A stretch of DNA of 64,000 nucleotides, taken from NCBI GenBank assembly GCA_027620015.1, contig JAQCGH010000001.1:38351-102350 (forward strand), in the 5' to 3' direction. This document shows positions 49,617 to 60,083 of the stretch, piece after piece (position 1 is the stretch's first letter; every line of letters begins with the position of its first letter). A model generated the notes under the pieces. It was not told the DNA's origin and made no database searches. It saw nothing but the letters and a program-made list of their open reading frames with translations. Origin of the DNA: Cyanobacteriota bacterium (GTDB lineage: Bacteria; Cyanobacteriota; Cyanobacteriia; PCC-6307; Cyanobiaceae). A program made the position numbers and the translations under genes.

Positions 49617-51800
49617 TCATCCCCCGATGCGACTGAAGTCGGCTAATACGGAAGCTTGATTGCGTAGCACTCCAAGCAGATTGAGACGGTTACTTCGTAC
49701 TGCCCCATCTTCAGCCATCACCATCACGCTTTGCTCGCCATCAAAGAAGGCCGCCAAGGCTGGTGCGCCAGCCGAAAGTCCACTGGCCAGACTGCGATAA
49801 CGATCAGGGGTAGAACAGGTGGCAAAGGGCTCAAGCATGTTGAGCACAGCCAACATGCTTGCCTCACTGCTTTTCTCGAACAGTTCAGGAGATACCACAT
49901 CCTTAGCGGTGAGAACGCTGCTGGGCAGATCGGCCTGGCTCGCCAGACGAGCCGCTCGGGTCACTACAGCCTGCACGGCTGTTAACTGGCCGGAGCTGCG
50001 CAGTTCCATAAGCAGGGCGACTCGTTGCCGCGCATCCTCTGGATCCGACAACACACGAGCTTGATCTCCCGTTTGACCAGCCACTGCTTGCACAAGATCG
50101 ATATCCATTCCGTCTTCTTCAAGCAGGCTCACCAGCCGCTGGCGTAGGAAATCGGCGAGCTCAGTAGCTAATTTCTCCACATCCACGGTGTAATGAGGCA
50201 TCAGCTCAGCCCAGTGCTCGCAAAAGCGGTTCAGCAGGTCAAGTAGATCCAAGCGCCAGCTCTTCGCCCACAAAATCTGCAGCAGGCCCTGGCCAGCACG
50301 GCGCAAGCCGTAGGGATCCGAGGAGCCGGTGGGCCGCTCGCCCTTGGCATAAATGCTTAAAAGCAACTCGAGGCGTTCAGATAGGGCGACAACCGCTCCA
50401 GCATCCGAGCTGGGCAGGGCGTCGCCCGCACCACGCGGCAAGTAATGCTCAAGCACAGCCAGGCCTACTTGATGAGGCTCCCCTTCTGCGACCAGGTATT
50501 TGCCCCCCATAGCCCCCTGTAGCTCGGGGAATTCGCCAACTATCTGACTGACAAGATCATGCTTGCAGAGATGGGCCGCCCGACGGGCATGCATTTCACA
50601 ACTGGAGGGGAGCTCAAGCTGCTGAAGCAAGACTTCTGTGCACCATTCGATTCGCTCGGTGCGATCGAGCAGAGAACCCAAGCCCTCAGCGAAAGTGACT
50701 CGTGCTAGCTGGGCCCGGCGCTCAATACTGGCAACGCTGCGATCAGCTCGCATAAAAAATTCGGCGTCGGAGAGACGCGCCTTCAGCACCCGCTCGTTTC
50801 CACGCGCAACGCTCGTTGCGGCTTCGGGCAGGCCGTTGCTGATGAACAAAAAGCGTGGCAGCAAGCAACCTCGGGCATCAAGGGCTAATGGATCAAGGTT
50901 TTGTCCCGTTGCAAATAGAGGTATGTAGCGTTGATGAGAACGCATCACAGTGCTGAGCACTTCGGCTGGCAGGTCTAGGTAATTGAGATCGAATTGACCC
51001 TGCAGCAGGGTTGGCGACTCGACCAGGTCAATCAATTCTTGAAATAGGGTCTCAGGCATATCGGCATCGGCGCTGTGCATAGAGGCTGCAGTTTCAACAG
51101 CGCTGCGAATGAGCTCTCCACGGCGATCGCGATCAACCTCCACACCAGCTGCGCGCATCACATCGGAGTAGGTCTCAGCGCTAGGGATCAACACGCTTGC
51201 CTGATGCAAACGATGGCCTCTGCTAACTCTGCCTGCCGCCACGACAGGATTACCGCCATCAAGGCTTACGGGCACCAGCTCGGTATCGAGCAGGGACACA
51301 AGCCAGCGCACTGGCCTTGAGAAGCGACTCTTCCCTTCTCCCCAGCGCATGAAGCGGCGTCCCTGCAGGGCCTCAATCCAAAGAGAAACTTGGGTTGCCA
51401 GCACATTGGTGGTTGGCTGCCCTGGTTCGAGGCAGCTCGCAAATAAAAATGGACCCTTGGGCGTTTCGCGAATTTCCAATGCATCGAGGGAAACTCCACA
51501 GCGTTTCGCAAAGCCAATCGCTGCAGCAGTTGGTTGGCCATTCGTAAGGGCCTGGGCTCCAGGAGGTCCTTTGCGCTCCTCCTTCAGGTCTGGCTGGCGT
51601 AGCGGTAGACCAGTAACGCTCACCACCAACCGGCGCGGCGTACTTGTGCAGCTAATAAGGTTGTGGCTAAGCCTCAGGATGCCGAGATCACGCTGTACCA
51701 GCTGCTCCAGTTGATGCAGTGCCAACCGCGCAAAATCAGCGGGAAGCTCCTCAGTGCCGATTTCGAGCAAAAAAGTCGACAAGGCGCCGGGGCAACACAT
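49617..51800 (-). CDS. glyS: Glycine--tRNA ligase beta subunit
   Basis: FLLEIGTEELPADFARLALHQL; RRFMRWGEGKSRFSRPVRWLVSLLD; GGKYLVAEGEPHQVGLAVLEHYLPRGAGD. Confidence 0.95.
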   Translation of the reverse strand: MCCPGALSTFLLEIGTEELPADFARLALHQLEQLVQRDLGILRLSHNLISCTSTPRRLVVSVTGLPLRQPDLKEERKGPPGAQALTNGQPTAAAIGFAKRCGVSLDALEIRETPKGPFLFASCLEPGQPTTNVLATQVSLWIEALQGRRFMRWGEGKSRFSRPVRWLVSLLDTELVPVSLDGGNPVVAAGRVSRGHRLHQASVLIPSAETYSDVMRAAGVEVDRDRRGELIRSAVETAASMHSADADMPETLFQELIDLVESPTLLQGQFDLNYLDLPAEVLSTVMRSHQRYIPLFATGQNLDPLALDARGCLLPRFLFISNGLPEAATSVARGNERVLKARLSDAEFFMRADRSVASIERRAQLARVTFAEGLGSLLDRTERIEWCTEVLLQQLELPSSCEMHARRAAHLCKHDLVSQIVGEFPELQGAMGGKYLVAEGEPHQVGLAVLEHYLPRGAGDALPSSDAGAVVALSERLELLLSIYAKGERPTGSSDPYGLRRAGQGLLQILWAKSWRLDLLDLLNRFCEHWAELMPHYTVDVEKLATELADFLRQRLVSLLEEDGMDIDLVQAVAGQTGDQARVLSDPEDARQRVALLMELRSSGQLTAVQAVVTRAARLASQADLPSSVLTAKDVVSPELFEKSSEASMLAVLNMLEPFATCSTPDRYRSLASGLSAGAPALAAFFDGEQSVMVMAEDGAVRSNRLNLLGVLRNQASVLADFSRIGG

Positions 51801-51864
51801 GACGACTGTATTGAATGCTGTTCGCTAACTTCATTGTCGTGCTGAGCGCAGTGCCAAGGATCTG

Positions 51865-53601
51865 ATGCCCGAAGTCAAGCCGTCAGTTTCGAAATTTGAG
51901 CAGCTGAAGGCCAGTAGCGGCCACCTGAAAGAGCCATTGCTGAGCGAGCTCGGCAACGATTCCCATAATTTCACGGATGGTGCTGTCCAGATCCTGAAGT
52001 TTCACGGCAGTTACCAGCAGGACAACCGCGAAAACCGGCGCAAGGGCGCAGAAAAAGATTGGCAGATGATGTTGCGGTTGCGAAATCCCGGTGGGCGGGT
52101 ACCAGGCTCCCTATTTCTGGCGATAGATGAGCTTGCTGACAGGCTTGGTAACGGAAGCCTGAGAGTCACTACTCGCCAGGCATTTCAAATGCATGGCGTC
52201 CGGAAGGAAGACCTGAAAGAGGTGATCGGCACCATCGTGCGCGAACTGGGCTCGACCCTTGCAGCCTGTGGCGATATCAATCGCAATGTGATGGCACCTG
52301 CAGCACCCTTTGAGAAGGGTGCTTACCCAGCAGCGCGCAAGCTCGCCGACGACATCGCTGATTTGCTTTCTCCCCAGGCAGCGGAGGGTTCCTATCTCGA
52401 CCTCTGGGTTGATGGCGAGCTCAGCTACAGGATCAAGCCCAGCCCTGCGGTCGCCAAAATCAAGCAACTGCAGCAGGAAGGTGCCGTCTTCAGCGGTGAT
52501 GTTGCCGAACCGCTCTATGGCGACACCTACCTTCCCCGAAAGTTCAAGGTTGCCGTCACCGTTCCTGGCGACAACTCTGTGGATCTTTTGACTCAGGACA
52601 TCGGCTTGGTGTTGTTCTGTGACCCCCAAGGCCGCCCCCACGGCTGCAACGTTTACGTAGGTGGGGGCATGGGTCGCACCCACAACAAGGAGGAGACCTT
52701 TGCTCGTGCAGCGGACCGCCTGGGCTATGTGGCTTATGGGCACGTATTTGAACTGTTGCAGGCAATCGTGGCCTTACAGCGGGACCATGGTGACCGGGAG
52801 CAACGGCGTCATGCCCGAATGAAATATCTGATCCACGACCGTGGCGTCGATTGGTTTCGTCAGGTGCTGCAAGAGAGCTACTTCTCGCACCCGATCAAGG
52901 CGATGCGAGTGGAGCCAAAAAACAAACTTGAGGATTATCTCGGCTGGCATCGACAAAGCCAGAACCTCTGGTTTGTTGGCCTGCCGGTGCTTTGCGGTCG
53001 GCTTTCTGGTGATCTCAAGAGAGGCTTACGTCAATTGGTCGACACCTACAAGCTTGAGGTGCGACTAACCCCTAACCAGGATCTGCTGCTGTGCAACATC
53101 GGCAAGGCTCAGCGCTCCACCATTCGCGCCGCCCTTGCTGGGCTTGGAATTAGTGCACCGGAATCGCCAGCCCCGCTGCAACGCCACGCTCTGGCATGCC
53201 CAGCGCTGCCGCTATGTGGTCTCGCTGTTACAGAAGCTGAGCGCATCCTGCCAAGTGTGCTGCAGCGGCTGGAAGCCCAGCTGCAGCGCCTTGAGATCTC
53301 CAAAACTGTGCTGGTGCGCATGACCGGCTGCCCCAACGGCTGCGCCCGCCCTTACATGGCTGAGATCGGTTTGGTTGGGAGTGGTGTTGACCAATATCAG
53401 CTGTGGTTGGGCGGAACCCCCAACCTCAGTCGATTAGCGGAGCCCTACCTAGAAAAGATGCCGCTAGAGGATCTAGAAAAAACGCTCGAAGCATTGCTGA
53501 AGGCATGGCAGAGCGCAGGTGGTCGCAGCAGCCTTGGCGATTTTGTGGTCAAGTGTGGCCGAGATACTGTCCAGCAATTGCTGGAAGGGAAGGCTGCCTG
53601 A
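51865..53601 (+). CDS. sir: Sulfite reductase (ferredoxin-type) hemoprotein
   Basis: LKFHGSYQQDNRENRRKG; HALACPALPLCGLAVTEAER and RMTGCPNGCARPYMAEIGLVG siroheme/4Fe-4S motifs. Confidence 0.93.
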   Translation: MPEVKPSVSKFEQLKASSGHLKEPLLSELGNDSHNFTDGAVQILKFHGSYQQDNRENRRKGAEKDWQMMLRLRNPGGRVPGSLFLAIDELADRLGNGSLRVTTRQAFQMHGVRKEDLKEVIGTIVRELGSTLAACGDINRNVMAPAAPFEKGAYPAARKLADDIADLLSPQAAEGSYLDLWVDGELSYRIKPSPAVAKIKQLQQEGAVFSGDVAEPLYGDTYLPRKFKVAVTVPGDNSVDLLTQDIGLVLFCDPQGRPHGCNVYVGGGMGRTHNKEETFARAADRLGYVAYGHVFELLQAIVALQRDHGDREQRRHARMKYLIHDRGVDWFRQVLQESYFSHPIKAMRVEPKNKLEDYLGWHRQSQNLWFVGLPVLCGRLSGDLKRGLRQLVDTYKLEVRLTPNQDLLLCNIGKAQRSTIRAALAGLGISAPESPAPLQRHALACPALPLCGLAVTEAERILPSVLQRLEAQLQRLEISKTVLVRMTGCPNGCARPYMAEIGLVGSGVDQYQLWLGGTPNLSRLAEPYLEKMPLEDLEKTLEALLKAWQSAGGRSSLGDFVVKCGRDTVQQLLEGKAA

Positions 53602-53791
53602 CCCCGAGGTGTATTGCCACTAATGCCGACTAAAACTATAGAAGTTCAGCACCAATAATCACCTAGATTTCCTCGTGAGTTTGGCGCCCAAATTGAAAAT
53701 TCGTTTCGCACAGAGAATCTAACTATCTCAAAGAAACAACATCAGGCCTTTGCAAATCAAGATGTGCAGTGATGGCACTCCTACTACAGAT

Positions 53792-54514
53792 TCAACCGAG
53801 CTGAGAAGTGTCCGAATCACCTACTCGTCCATAGCAGGCCTCCCTGGCGCCGCTACGCCAGGCCCAGAGCTGATCCCCCCAGCTGAAATGCCACCACTCA
53901 TTGGGGTGCTGCTCAAAACCTGCACTGGCCATCACCCTTGCCAATAACTGGCGGCGCTTGTGCCACATAGCTGCTGGGCTGCTGGCATCAGCCAATGCGG
54001 CTGCCTGATGAAATGAGGGTTCGGAAATCTCGCCAATTGCATCGATCTCCCCCCCCATCGCTAAAGCCTGGCCAAAAGCATCAGCCAGGGTGAGATCTAC
54101 AGCAGCTCCGGTGCTATGGGGAGGAGGGGCTGCTGGATCATCGCTTGGAGGGGCCCATAAGCTAGCCACGGCGGCTTCTACCCGATCTCGTTCTATAGAA
54201 GGGTGGTAGGGGTCAATGCCGATTCGGCCACACTCAGTCACCAATGAGTAGTGAACCATAAATCGCTGCACGGCCACGGGCCTCCATGCATCAAAAATCA
54301 CCAAGCACCAGCCTGGCTGCTCCTTCTGCAGCGTTTGCTGAGCCGTCAGCAAACGGGAGAGCACCCCTTGCCGCAAACGGAATGGAGATCTATTTGGACC
54401 ATAGGGGGCTCCCAAGGCCGCGTAGGGATGGGGCTCAAGCCGTAGCAGGGCAATTGGAATTTCCTGAAGCGGCTCATCAACCTCAGCAATTGGAATGGAG
54501 TTCCAGGGACGCAA
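53792..54514 (-). CDS. D-alanyl-D-alanine dipeptidase (VanX-like, M15D)
   Basis: VIFDAWRPVAVQRFM; PPHSTGAAVDLTLAD; NEWWHFSWGDQLWAW. Confidence 0.87.
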   Translation of the reverse strand: MRPWNSIPIAEVDEPLQEIPIALLRLEPHPYAALGAPYGPNRSPFRLRQGVLSRLLTAQQTLQKEQPGWCLVIFDAWRPVAVQRFMVHYSLVTECGRIGIDPYHPSIERDRVEAAVASLWAPPSDDPAAPPPHSTGAAVDLTLADAFGQALAMGGEIDAIGEISEPSFHQAAALADASSPAAMWHKRRQLLARVMASAGFEQHPNEWWHFSWGDQLWAWRSGAREACYGRVGDSDTSQLG

Positions 54515-54900
54515 TGGATCTGTTGTCAGGGTTTGTTATTTAAGCAATTCACTAAAGCTTGAGAAGCCGCTAAATCAAGTCTTCCAGCCTTTAAGGATTT
54601 AAATCTCTGATAATCATGCAGACCCTGCTAATGGCCTAAATGTAGAGAAAGAACAAGCTTTGGGTCGACAAAGTCACTAGTTTCCAATTAAGGGGGGGGC
54701 TTTGCGTAAAGCTATCAATTGGGTAATGAGCACCTTTGATTGCTAGCCTAGTTAATAAAAAGAAAGTCCAGTTAACAATCGTAGATTATAAAATTTAGGT
54801 ATAATATCTAGAGTTTCTCAGCAGCCGCGATCCCAACTTTGCAATAGGGTCAGCGGCTATTGATTAAAGTGCCATCTATCTAGACTAGCTAAATTTGAAT

Positions 54901-57411
54901 TTAATTAAGCCGTGCCGCTTGATCCATCTGGCGGCGGCGCTGCTCTGCTAGGGCCTGGGCTAGCCCCGGATGTTGCTGTAAATCTGGATCAGCAGCAGTG
55001 ATTTGGCGGGCTACATCGCGGGCTTCTTCGAGCACAGTTCCATCTTCGGTGAGACTTGCAAGGGCTAAATCCGGTAGGCCGCTTTGACGTGTGCCCAGCA
55101 CCTGACCAGGTCCACGCAGGCGCAGATCCATCTCGGCTATTTCAAAGCCGTCGCTAGTGCGCACCAATACCTCAAGTCGCTGGCGTGCCAGCACGTTGCT
55201 GCTGTCATTGATCAACAAACAGTGTGATGCTGCAGCACCCCGCCCAACTCGACCACGAAGCTGGTGTAACTGGGCAAGGCCAAAGCGTTCAGCATGCTCA
55301 ATCACCATCACGCTGGCCTCCGGCACGTCTACACCCACTTCCACCACCGTGGTGCTAACAAGTACCTGAGTCTCTCCGCTGGCGAAAGCGCTTATTGCAG
55401 CCTGTTTATCGGCGCTGCTTAACCGACCATGCAAGAGCCCCACTGCTAAATCTGGGAATTCATGCTCATTAAGCTCGCGGTGCACCTCCACGGCCGAGCG
55501 CAACTCAAGCTTCTCTGACTCCTCCACCAGCGGCAACACCACATAGGCACGCTGGCCGAGGGCTACCTGCTCACGAATCAGTTCGTAGCACCGCTTTCGC
55601 TGACCACCTTTAATTATTGTGGTGAGTATTGGCTTACGCCCTGGGGGCAATTCGTCGATTTGACTGACATCCAGATCGCCATGTAAAGACAGTGCCAGGG
55701 TGCGAGGAATTGGAGTGGCCGTCATCGTAAGCAGGTGGGGCTGCAGCCCTTTAGCCAGTAGGCGATTGCGCTGACGTACACCGAACCGGTGCTGTTCATC
55801 AACAACAACCAAACCAAGCCGATCGAATTGCACTGGGTCTTCAAGTAGGGCGTGGGTGCCCACCAGCAATTGAAGCTGACCGTTAATTAGATCCTCAAGC
55901 AGCTGGCGACGTCGCGGGGCTGAGGTGGAACCAGTGAGAAGAGCTGAACTTACGTGCAGCTGGGGCAGCCACTCCGCCAGCTTGCGGTAGTGCTGTTCGG
56001 CCAGCACCTCTGTAGGAGCCATCAGAGCCCCCTGGCAGCCCGCCTCGATCGCAGTGAGTAGTGATGCCAGGGCAACTACTGTTTTTCCACTGCCCACATC
56101 CCCCTGCACCAAGCGCGCCATGGGCTGGGTCCGAGCTAGATCGTCGCGGATTTCAGCCAGTACCCTTTGCTGAGCACCGGTAAGGCCAAAAGGCAGGATG
56201 CTCAGAAATCGCTGAACCAGGCCCTCGCCACCCGATGGCAGGGCCAGGGGTGGCGCAGGTCTTTGGCTCAGTTGGCGGCGGCGCTGGGCCAGACCCAACT
56301 GCAGCAGCAAAAATTCATCAAATACCAGGCGGCGGCGGCTGGCCTGTAGCTGCTCCTGGCTGATGGGCCCATGAATCTGGGTAAGCGCTTCAGAACGGCC
56401 CATTAGCTTCTGGCTGCGTAGCAGCAGTTCAGGCAGGGGATCGGGCCAGCTCTTCACCAAGGGAATCACGGCTTCCACAACTTGGCGCAGCCGGTCTGCA
56501 CCCAATCCCTCAGTGAGGCCGTAAACAGGCAGGAGCCTGCCGATCGTTTCGGAGCGCACCGGTGACTGGGGCGATTCCAGCACCTCCATTAACGGGTCTT
56601 GAAATGCAGGCCCATAAGGGGTTTCTTTAACCAGACCACTGACCGCAACCGTTGCTCCAACTGGAAACAGACGTAGCTGGGATTGCAACCACCCAGGACT
56701 AGAAAACCGCTGCCCTGCAAAAAAGCGACTCACCTTGATCTTCCCAGTGCAATCGACAAGGTGAAGTTCGAGAATTGATAGGTTTGGGTTACGAGGGCTT
56801 GCAAAGGCATGGCTGCGGCGCACTGTTGCAACAACCGTGGCAGTGGTTCCCGGATTAAGTCCGTTGATCCGCACGAGATTGGCGTAGTCGAGATAGTCAC
56901 GCGGGTAGTAGTGCACTAAGTCGCGCACCAGTAGCAAGCCGAGCTGGGCTAATCGGGTGGCAGTCTTTGGGCCGACCCCGCGCACTTCCGAGAGAGGAGT
57001 ATCAGCGTTAAGGCTTTCAAGATTGGGGGCCTTGCTTGTAGTCGAGGACGTTGATGTCAGCCGCAGCCTGGGTGGCGCCACCGCTAGCACTGGCCGCTGC
57101 GCCTGGCGCAGAGCATGCAGCCTTTCCCTAGCAATTCGCACCAAGATCTGGCGCCGGACTAACGGCAACTCGCCATAGCCTTGAAAACCGGCCGATAGAT
57201 CAAGTAGTCGCCGAAAAGCTTCAGCAGGCAGATTTGGGGGCCGATGCTGCAACTGCTGCACCACAAAACTGCTGAAGCAGGTTTGACGGCCCTTTAGATC
57301 TACAAATCCTCGGTCGGCCTCCACCAGTAGGGCCTGCTGCAGAGCCCGTAGCCAGGCCTCTAATCCGGGTTCCTCGGCAGGCTCTGGGCTGGGTTGATGT
57401 CCTGCAGCCAA
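54901..57411 (-). CDS. recG: ATP-dependent DNA helicase RecG
   Basis: ARLVQGDVGSGKTVVALASLLTAIEAG; LVVVDEQHRFGVRQR; MTATPIPRTLALSLHGDLDVSQIDELPPGRKPI. Confidence 0.96.
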   Translation of the reverse strand: MAAGHQPSPEPAEEPGLEAWLRALQQALLVEADRGFVDLKGRQTCFSSFVVQQLQHRPPNLPAEAFRRLLDLSAGFQGYGELPLVRRQILVRIARERLHALRQAQRPVLAVAPPRLRLTSTSSTTSKAPNLESLNADTPLSEVRGVGPKTATRLAQLGLLLVRDLVHYYPRDYLDYANLVRINGLNPGTTATVVATVRRSHAFASPRNPNLSILELHLVDCTGKIKVSRFFAGQRFSSPGWLQSQLRLFPVGATVAVSGLVKETPYGPAFQDPLMEVLESPQSPVRSETIGRLLPVYGLTEGLGADRLRQVVEAVIPLVKSWPDPLPELLLRSQKLMGRSEALTQIHGPISQEQLQASRRRLVFDEFLLLQLGLAQRRRQLSQRPAPPLALPSGGEGLVQRFLSILPFGLTGAQQRVLAEIRDDLARTQPMARLVQGDVGSGKTVVALASLLTAIEAGCQGALMAPTEVLAEQHYRKLAEWLPQLHVSSALLTGSTSAPRRRQLLEDLINGQLQLLVGTHALLEDPVQFDRLGLVVVDEQHRFGVRQRNRLLAKGLQPHLLTMTATPIPRTLALSLHGDLDVSQIDELPPGRKPILTTIIKGGQRKRCYELIREQVALGQRAYVVLPLVEESEKLELRSAVEVHRELNEHEFPDLAVGLLHGRLSSADKQAAISAFASGETQVLVSTTVVEVGVDVPEASVMVIEHAERFGLAQLHQLRGRVGRGAAASHCLLINDSSNVLARQRLEVLVRTSDGFEIAEMDLRLRGPGQVLGTRQSGLPDLALASLTEDGTVLEEARDVARQITAADPDLQQHPGLAQALAEQRRRQMDQAARLN

Positions 57412-58478
57412 AGCTTTTCCGCCTCTAGTGCCTGAACCCGCCGCCTAACGCGGCGATAGTGCTGTGCCATTCTGCGCACCTCCTGCCTGTGCTGTTGGAG
57501 CCGGGTACGGCAAGTGTGCAATTTGAGCAGGCAATGCTCAAGGTCGACAGGCCGAAGCAGCACTGATATTGACTCAAGGCGATCAACTGAAGAATCAGGC
57601 CCAAAGGGTAGGGGCAAGCGCAGCAGATTTGCAGGAGCCTCTAGAGAATCTAATTGCGTTGAAATTGCAGCATCAAGCAGGCTGACTGGCAAAAGGGTTG
57701 TGGTTAGTCCCAGCCGCAGCAGCTCGACGTTTAGAGCATGGGAAAGATTGCGCAGACGTCGGCTGAGAGCCTTCTCAAAACCACCGATCCAGGCGAGCAG
57801 CAGCGAAGGATCTGCTGGTAAGCGCCCCCCTTCCCATGGGGTTTGAGTACGGCTGGAGGGCTCCGCCAACCAATCGCTAAAGGCTTCCGCCATAGCCCGC
57901 ATCGACACCTCACGTTCTTCTTGGCCAGCCGCCTCGTTTTCTGCATCCTCTTCTCTCTCTACGCTGTTGATAACAGGATTAGATAGCTCTGCAGCCGGGC
58001 GAGGAGTGAAACTGGATCCGCTGAGGAAGTTTGTTCCAATAGGCAGCGCCATTCCTAAGTGGATTGATCCCCGTGGCGGTCTCTCCTCAGGCAGCTCGAG
58101 CTCCTCTGGTTCGGAGTCGTCCGCACCCAGTGCTGTTAGCAATCTGGTGCGCTGGCGGCTGCGTTGTCTGTTGTGTTCGCTCGCTATCTGAGCCGCCAGG
58201 TGGGCTGTCTGCTCGACAGTTAGCAAACTGCTAGTCCGCTGCACCAGGTTACGGATGCGCCGATGCAGCACGCGACGCTTATTGGCATTCAACTCGCTGT
58301 AACGATCAGGATGCACCTGAGTCGCAATGTGGAAACAGGCCTGCTGAACAGCATTTAAGAGCCCTTCTCTAAGCACCTGGAGGTACAGAGCGAGGTGCCG
58401 ATAAAGCTGGGGGTTGGAGTCCACCAGCTGGGATTCCAGAGCCTCAAGCTGCTGATGGGCAGCTGCTAGTGGGGTCAC
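57360..58478 (-). CDS. Conserved hypothetical protein between tsf and recG
   Basis: 372 aa ORF, helix-rich; overlaps the recG 5' end by 52 bp; in series with tsf (11 bp gap). Confidence 0.75.
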   Translation of the reverse strand: MTPLAAAHQQLEALESQLVDSNPQLYRHLALYLQVLREGLLNAVQQACFHIATQVHPDRYSELNANKRRVLHRRIRNLVQRTSSLLTVEQTAHLAAQIASEHNRQRSRQRTRLLTALGADDSEPEELELPEERPPRGSIHLGMALPIGTNFLSGSSFTPRPAAELSNPVINSVEREEDAENEAAGQEEREVSMRAMAEAFSDWLAEPSSRTQTPWEGGRLPADPSLLLAWIGGFEKALSRRLRNLSHALNVELLRLGLTTTLLPVSLLDAAISTQLDSLEAPANLLRLPLPFGPDSSVDRLESISVLLRPVDLEHCLLKLHTCRTRLQQHRQEVRRMAQHYRRVRRRVQALEAEKLWLQDINPAQSLPRNPD

Positions 58479-58489
58479 TGGCTTGATGA

Positions 58490-59149
58490 TCAGACCGCCT
58501 GAGTCATGGCGGCCACTTCAGCAGCGAAATCAGATTTCTCAACCTCTATGCCCTCGCCAAGGGTGAAGCGGGTGAAGCGACGCACCTGGATGTTTTCACC
58601 CACCTTGCCGGCCACCTGCTTGACCAGGTCAGCCACAGTGACGGCACTGTCCTTAATGAAAGGCTGATCCAGCAGGGCTAACTCCTTGAGGCGCTTGCCG
58701 ATTCGGCCCTCAACGATCTTGACCTTCATCTGCTCTGGTTTGCCTTCGAGATCGTCTCGCCCCATCTCGATGGATTTTTCGCGCTCCGAAATCTCAGCAG
58801 GAATCTGATCAATGCTTACGTATTCCACACCAGGACAAGCAGCGATCTGCATGGCCACATTGCGCAGCAATTCCTGGAAAATGTCGCCACGGGCAACAAA
58901 ATCAGTTTCACAGTTGACCTCAACCAGCACGCCCACACGAGCGCCTGTGTGGATGTAGCTGCCCACGGCACCTTCAGCAGCAGTACGTCCAGCCTTTTTC
59001 TCAGCTGTAGAAATGCCTTTCTGACGCAGCCATTCAGTGGCCTTGGTGGCATCGCCACCACATTCAGAAAGCGCCTTCTTGCAATCCATCATTCCTGCGC
59101 CTGTTTTATCGCGCAGTTCTTTAACCAGCTTTGCCGAAATCTCAGCCAT
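58490..59149 (-). CDS. tsf: Elongation factor Ts
   Basis: [41 protein letters not shown]. Confidence 0.97.
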   Translation of the reverse strand: MAEISAKLVKELRDKTGAGMMDCKKALSECGGDATKATEWLRQKGISTAEKKAGRTAAEGAVGSYIHTGARVGVLVEVNCETDFVARGDIFQELLRNVAMQIAACPGVEYVSIDQIPAEISEREKSIEMGRDDLEGKPEQMKVKIVEGRIGKRLKELALLDQPFIKDSAVTVADLVKQVAGKVGENIQVRRFTRFTLGEGIEVEKSDFAAEVAAMTQAV

Positions 59150-59203
59150 GAATGGGTATGGGGTACGGGTTACAAAAAGGTGGAACGATGCGAAGAAGGG
59201 TGA

Positions 59204-59917
59204 TCAACCCTCGTCGTCACGGCCCTGATCCTGAGCTCCGTGGCGGCCTTCATTGATGGCATCGGCAAGGCGGCCAAGCACCAGCTGCACGGAGCGAACG
59301 GCGTCGTCGTTGCAGGGGATAGGCACGTCGCAGAGATCAGGATCGCAGTTTGTGTCAAGCATGGACACCAATGGAATATCTAGCTTGCGCGCTTCGAGCA
59401 CGGCGGTGGTTTCGCGGCGCTGATCCACCAGCACCACTACGTCAGGCAGGCGGCGCATATTTTTCAAGCCACCCAGATACTTTTGCAAGCGCTCCAGTTC
59501 GCGTCGCAGCACAGCAGCTTCCTTTTTAGGTCGCATAGCGATGGCGCCTGAACTCTCCATACGTTCCAAATCCTTGAGCCGATCGATGCGAGCACGCATC
59601 GTGGTCCAGTTAGTAAGCATGCCCCCTAGCCAGCGCTGGTTTACGTAGGAGGCGCCGCAACGGGTGGCCTCCAGGGCAATCACTTCAGAGGCCTGCTTCT
59701 TGGTGCCAACAAAAAGAAAGCGCTTGCCACTGCGGGCCGCACTGCGAGTCCACTTGTAGGCGTTGTTCATGCAGACAGCGGTCTGCACTAGATCAATGAT
59801 GTGAACCCCATTGCGGGCGCAATAGATGTAGCGCGACATCTTGGGGTTCCAGCGGCGCGTTTGGTGCCCAAAATGAGCACCGGCCTCCATCATTTCGGAG
59901 AGAGTTACAACAGCCAT
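59204..59917 (-). CDS. rpsB: 30S ribosomal protein S2
   Basis: [64 protein letters not shown]. Start adjusted. Confidence 0.97.
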   Translation of the reverse strand: MAVVTLSEMMEAGAHFGHQTRRWNPKMSRYIYCARNGVHIIDLVQTAVCMNNAYKWTRSAARSGKRFLFVGTKKQASEVIALEATRCGASYVNQRWLGGMLTNWTTMRARIDRLKDLERMESSGAIAMRPKKEAAVLRRELERLQKYLGGLKNMRRLPDVVVLVDQRRETTAVLEARKLDIPLVSMLDTNCDPDLCDVPIPCNDDAVRSVQLVLGRLADAINEGRHGAQDQGRDDEG

Positions 59918-60083
59918 AATTTGGGGTTGGGGTTTCGGGTTTGCCTCCACCTGCCAGGGATCAGGAACGGCCCATGCGACCGAAAAGGCCTACGGGCAAT
60001 GCTTTTCTGATCACCCGAAACACGCAGGTGTGCGGTGTGATTTTTACTTGTGAACCTTATCAAAGAGGGCAAGGAGCTGGAAC

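Noticed and set aside
51120-51132. GCGATCGC (HIP1-type palindrome)
   Set aside because: Common cyanobacterial octamer; a single site within glyS is not notable without a genome-wide count.
52111-52743. 210-aa minus-strand ORF antisense to sulfite reductase
   Set aside because: Fully inside a strongly supported CDS; composition is typical of shadow ORFs in GC-moderate coding DNA.
46101-54514. Glycopeptide-resistance (van) cluster
   Set aside because: vanX-like and vanY-like genes are separated by chlP, desaturase, glyS and sir, with no ligase, dehydrogenase or two-component genes.
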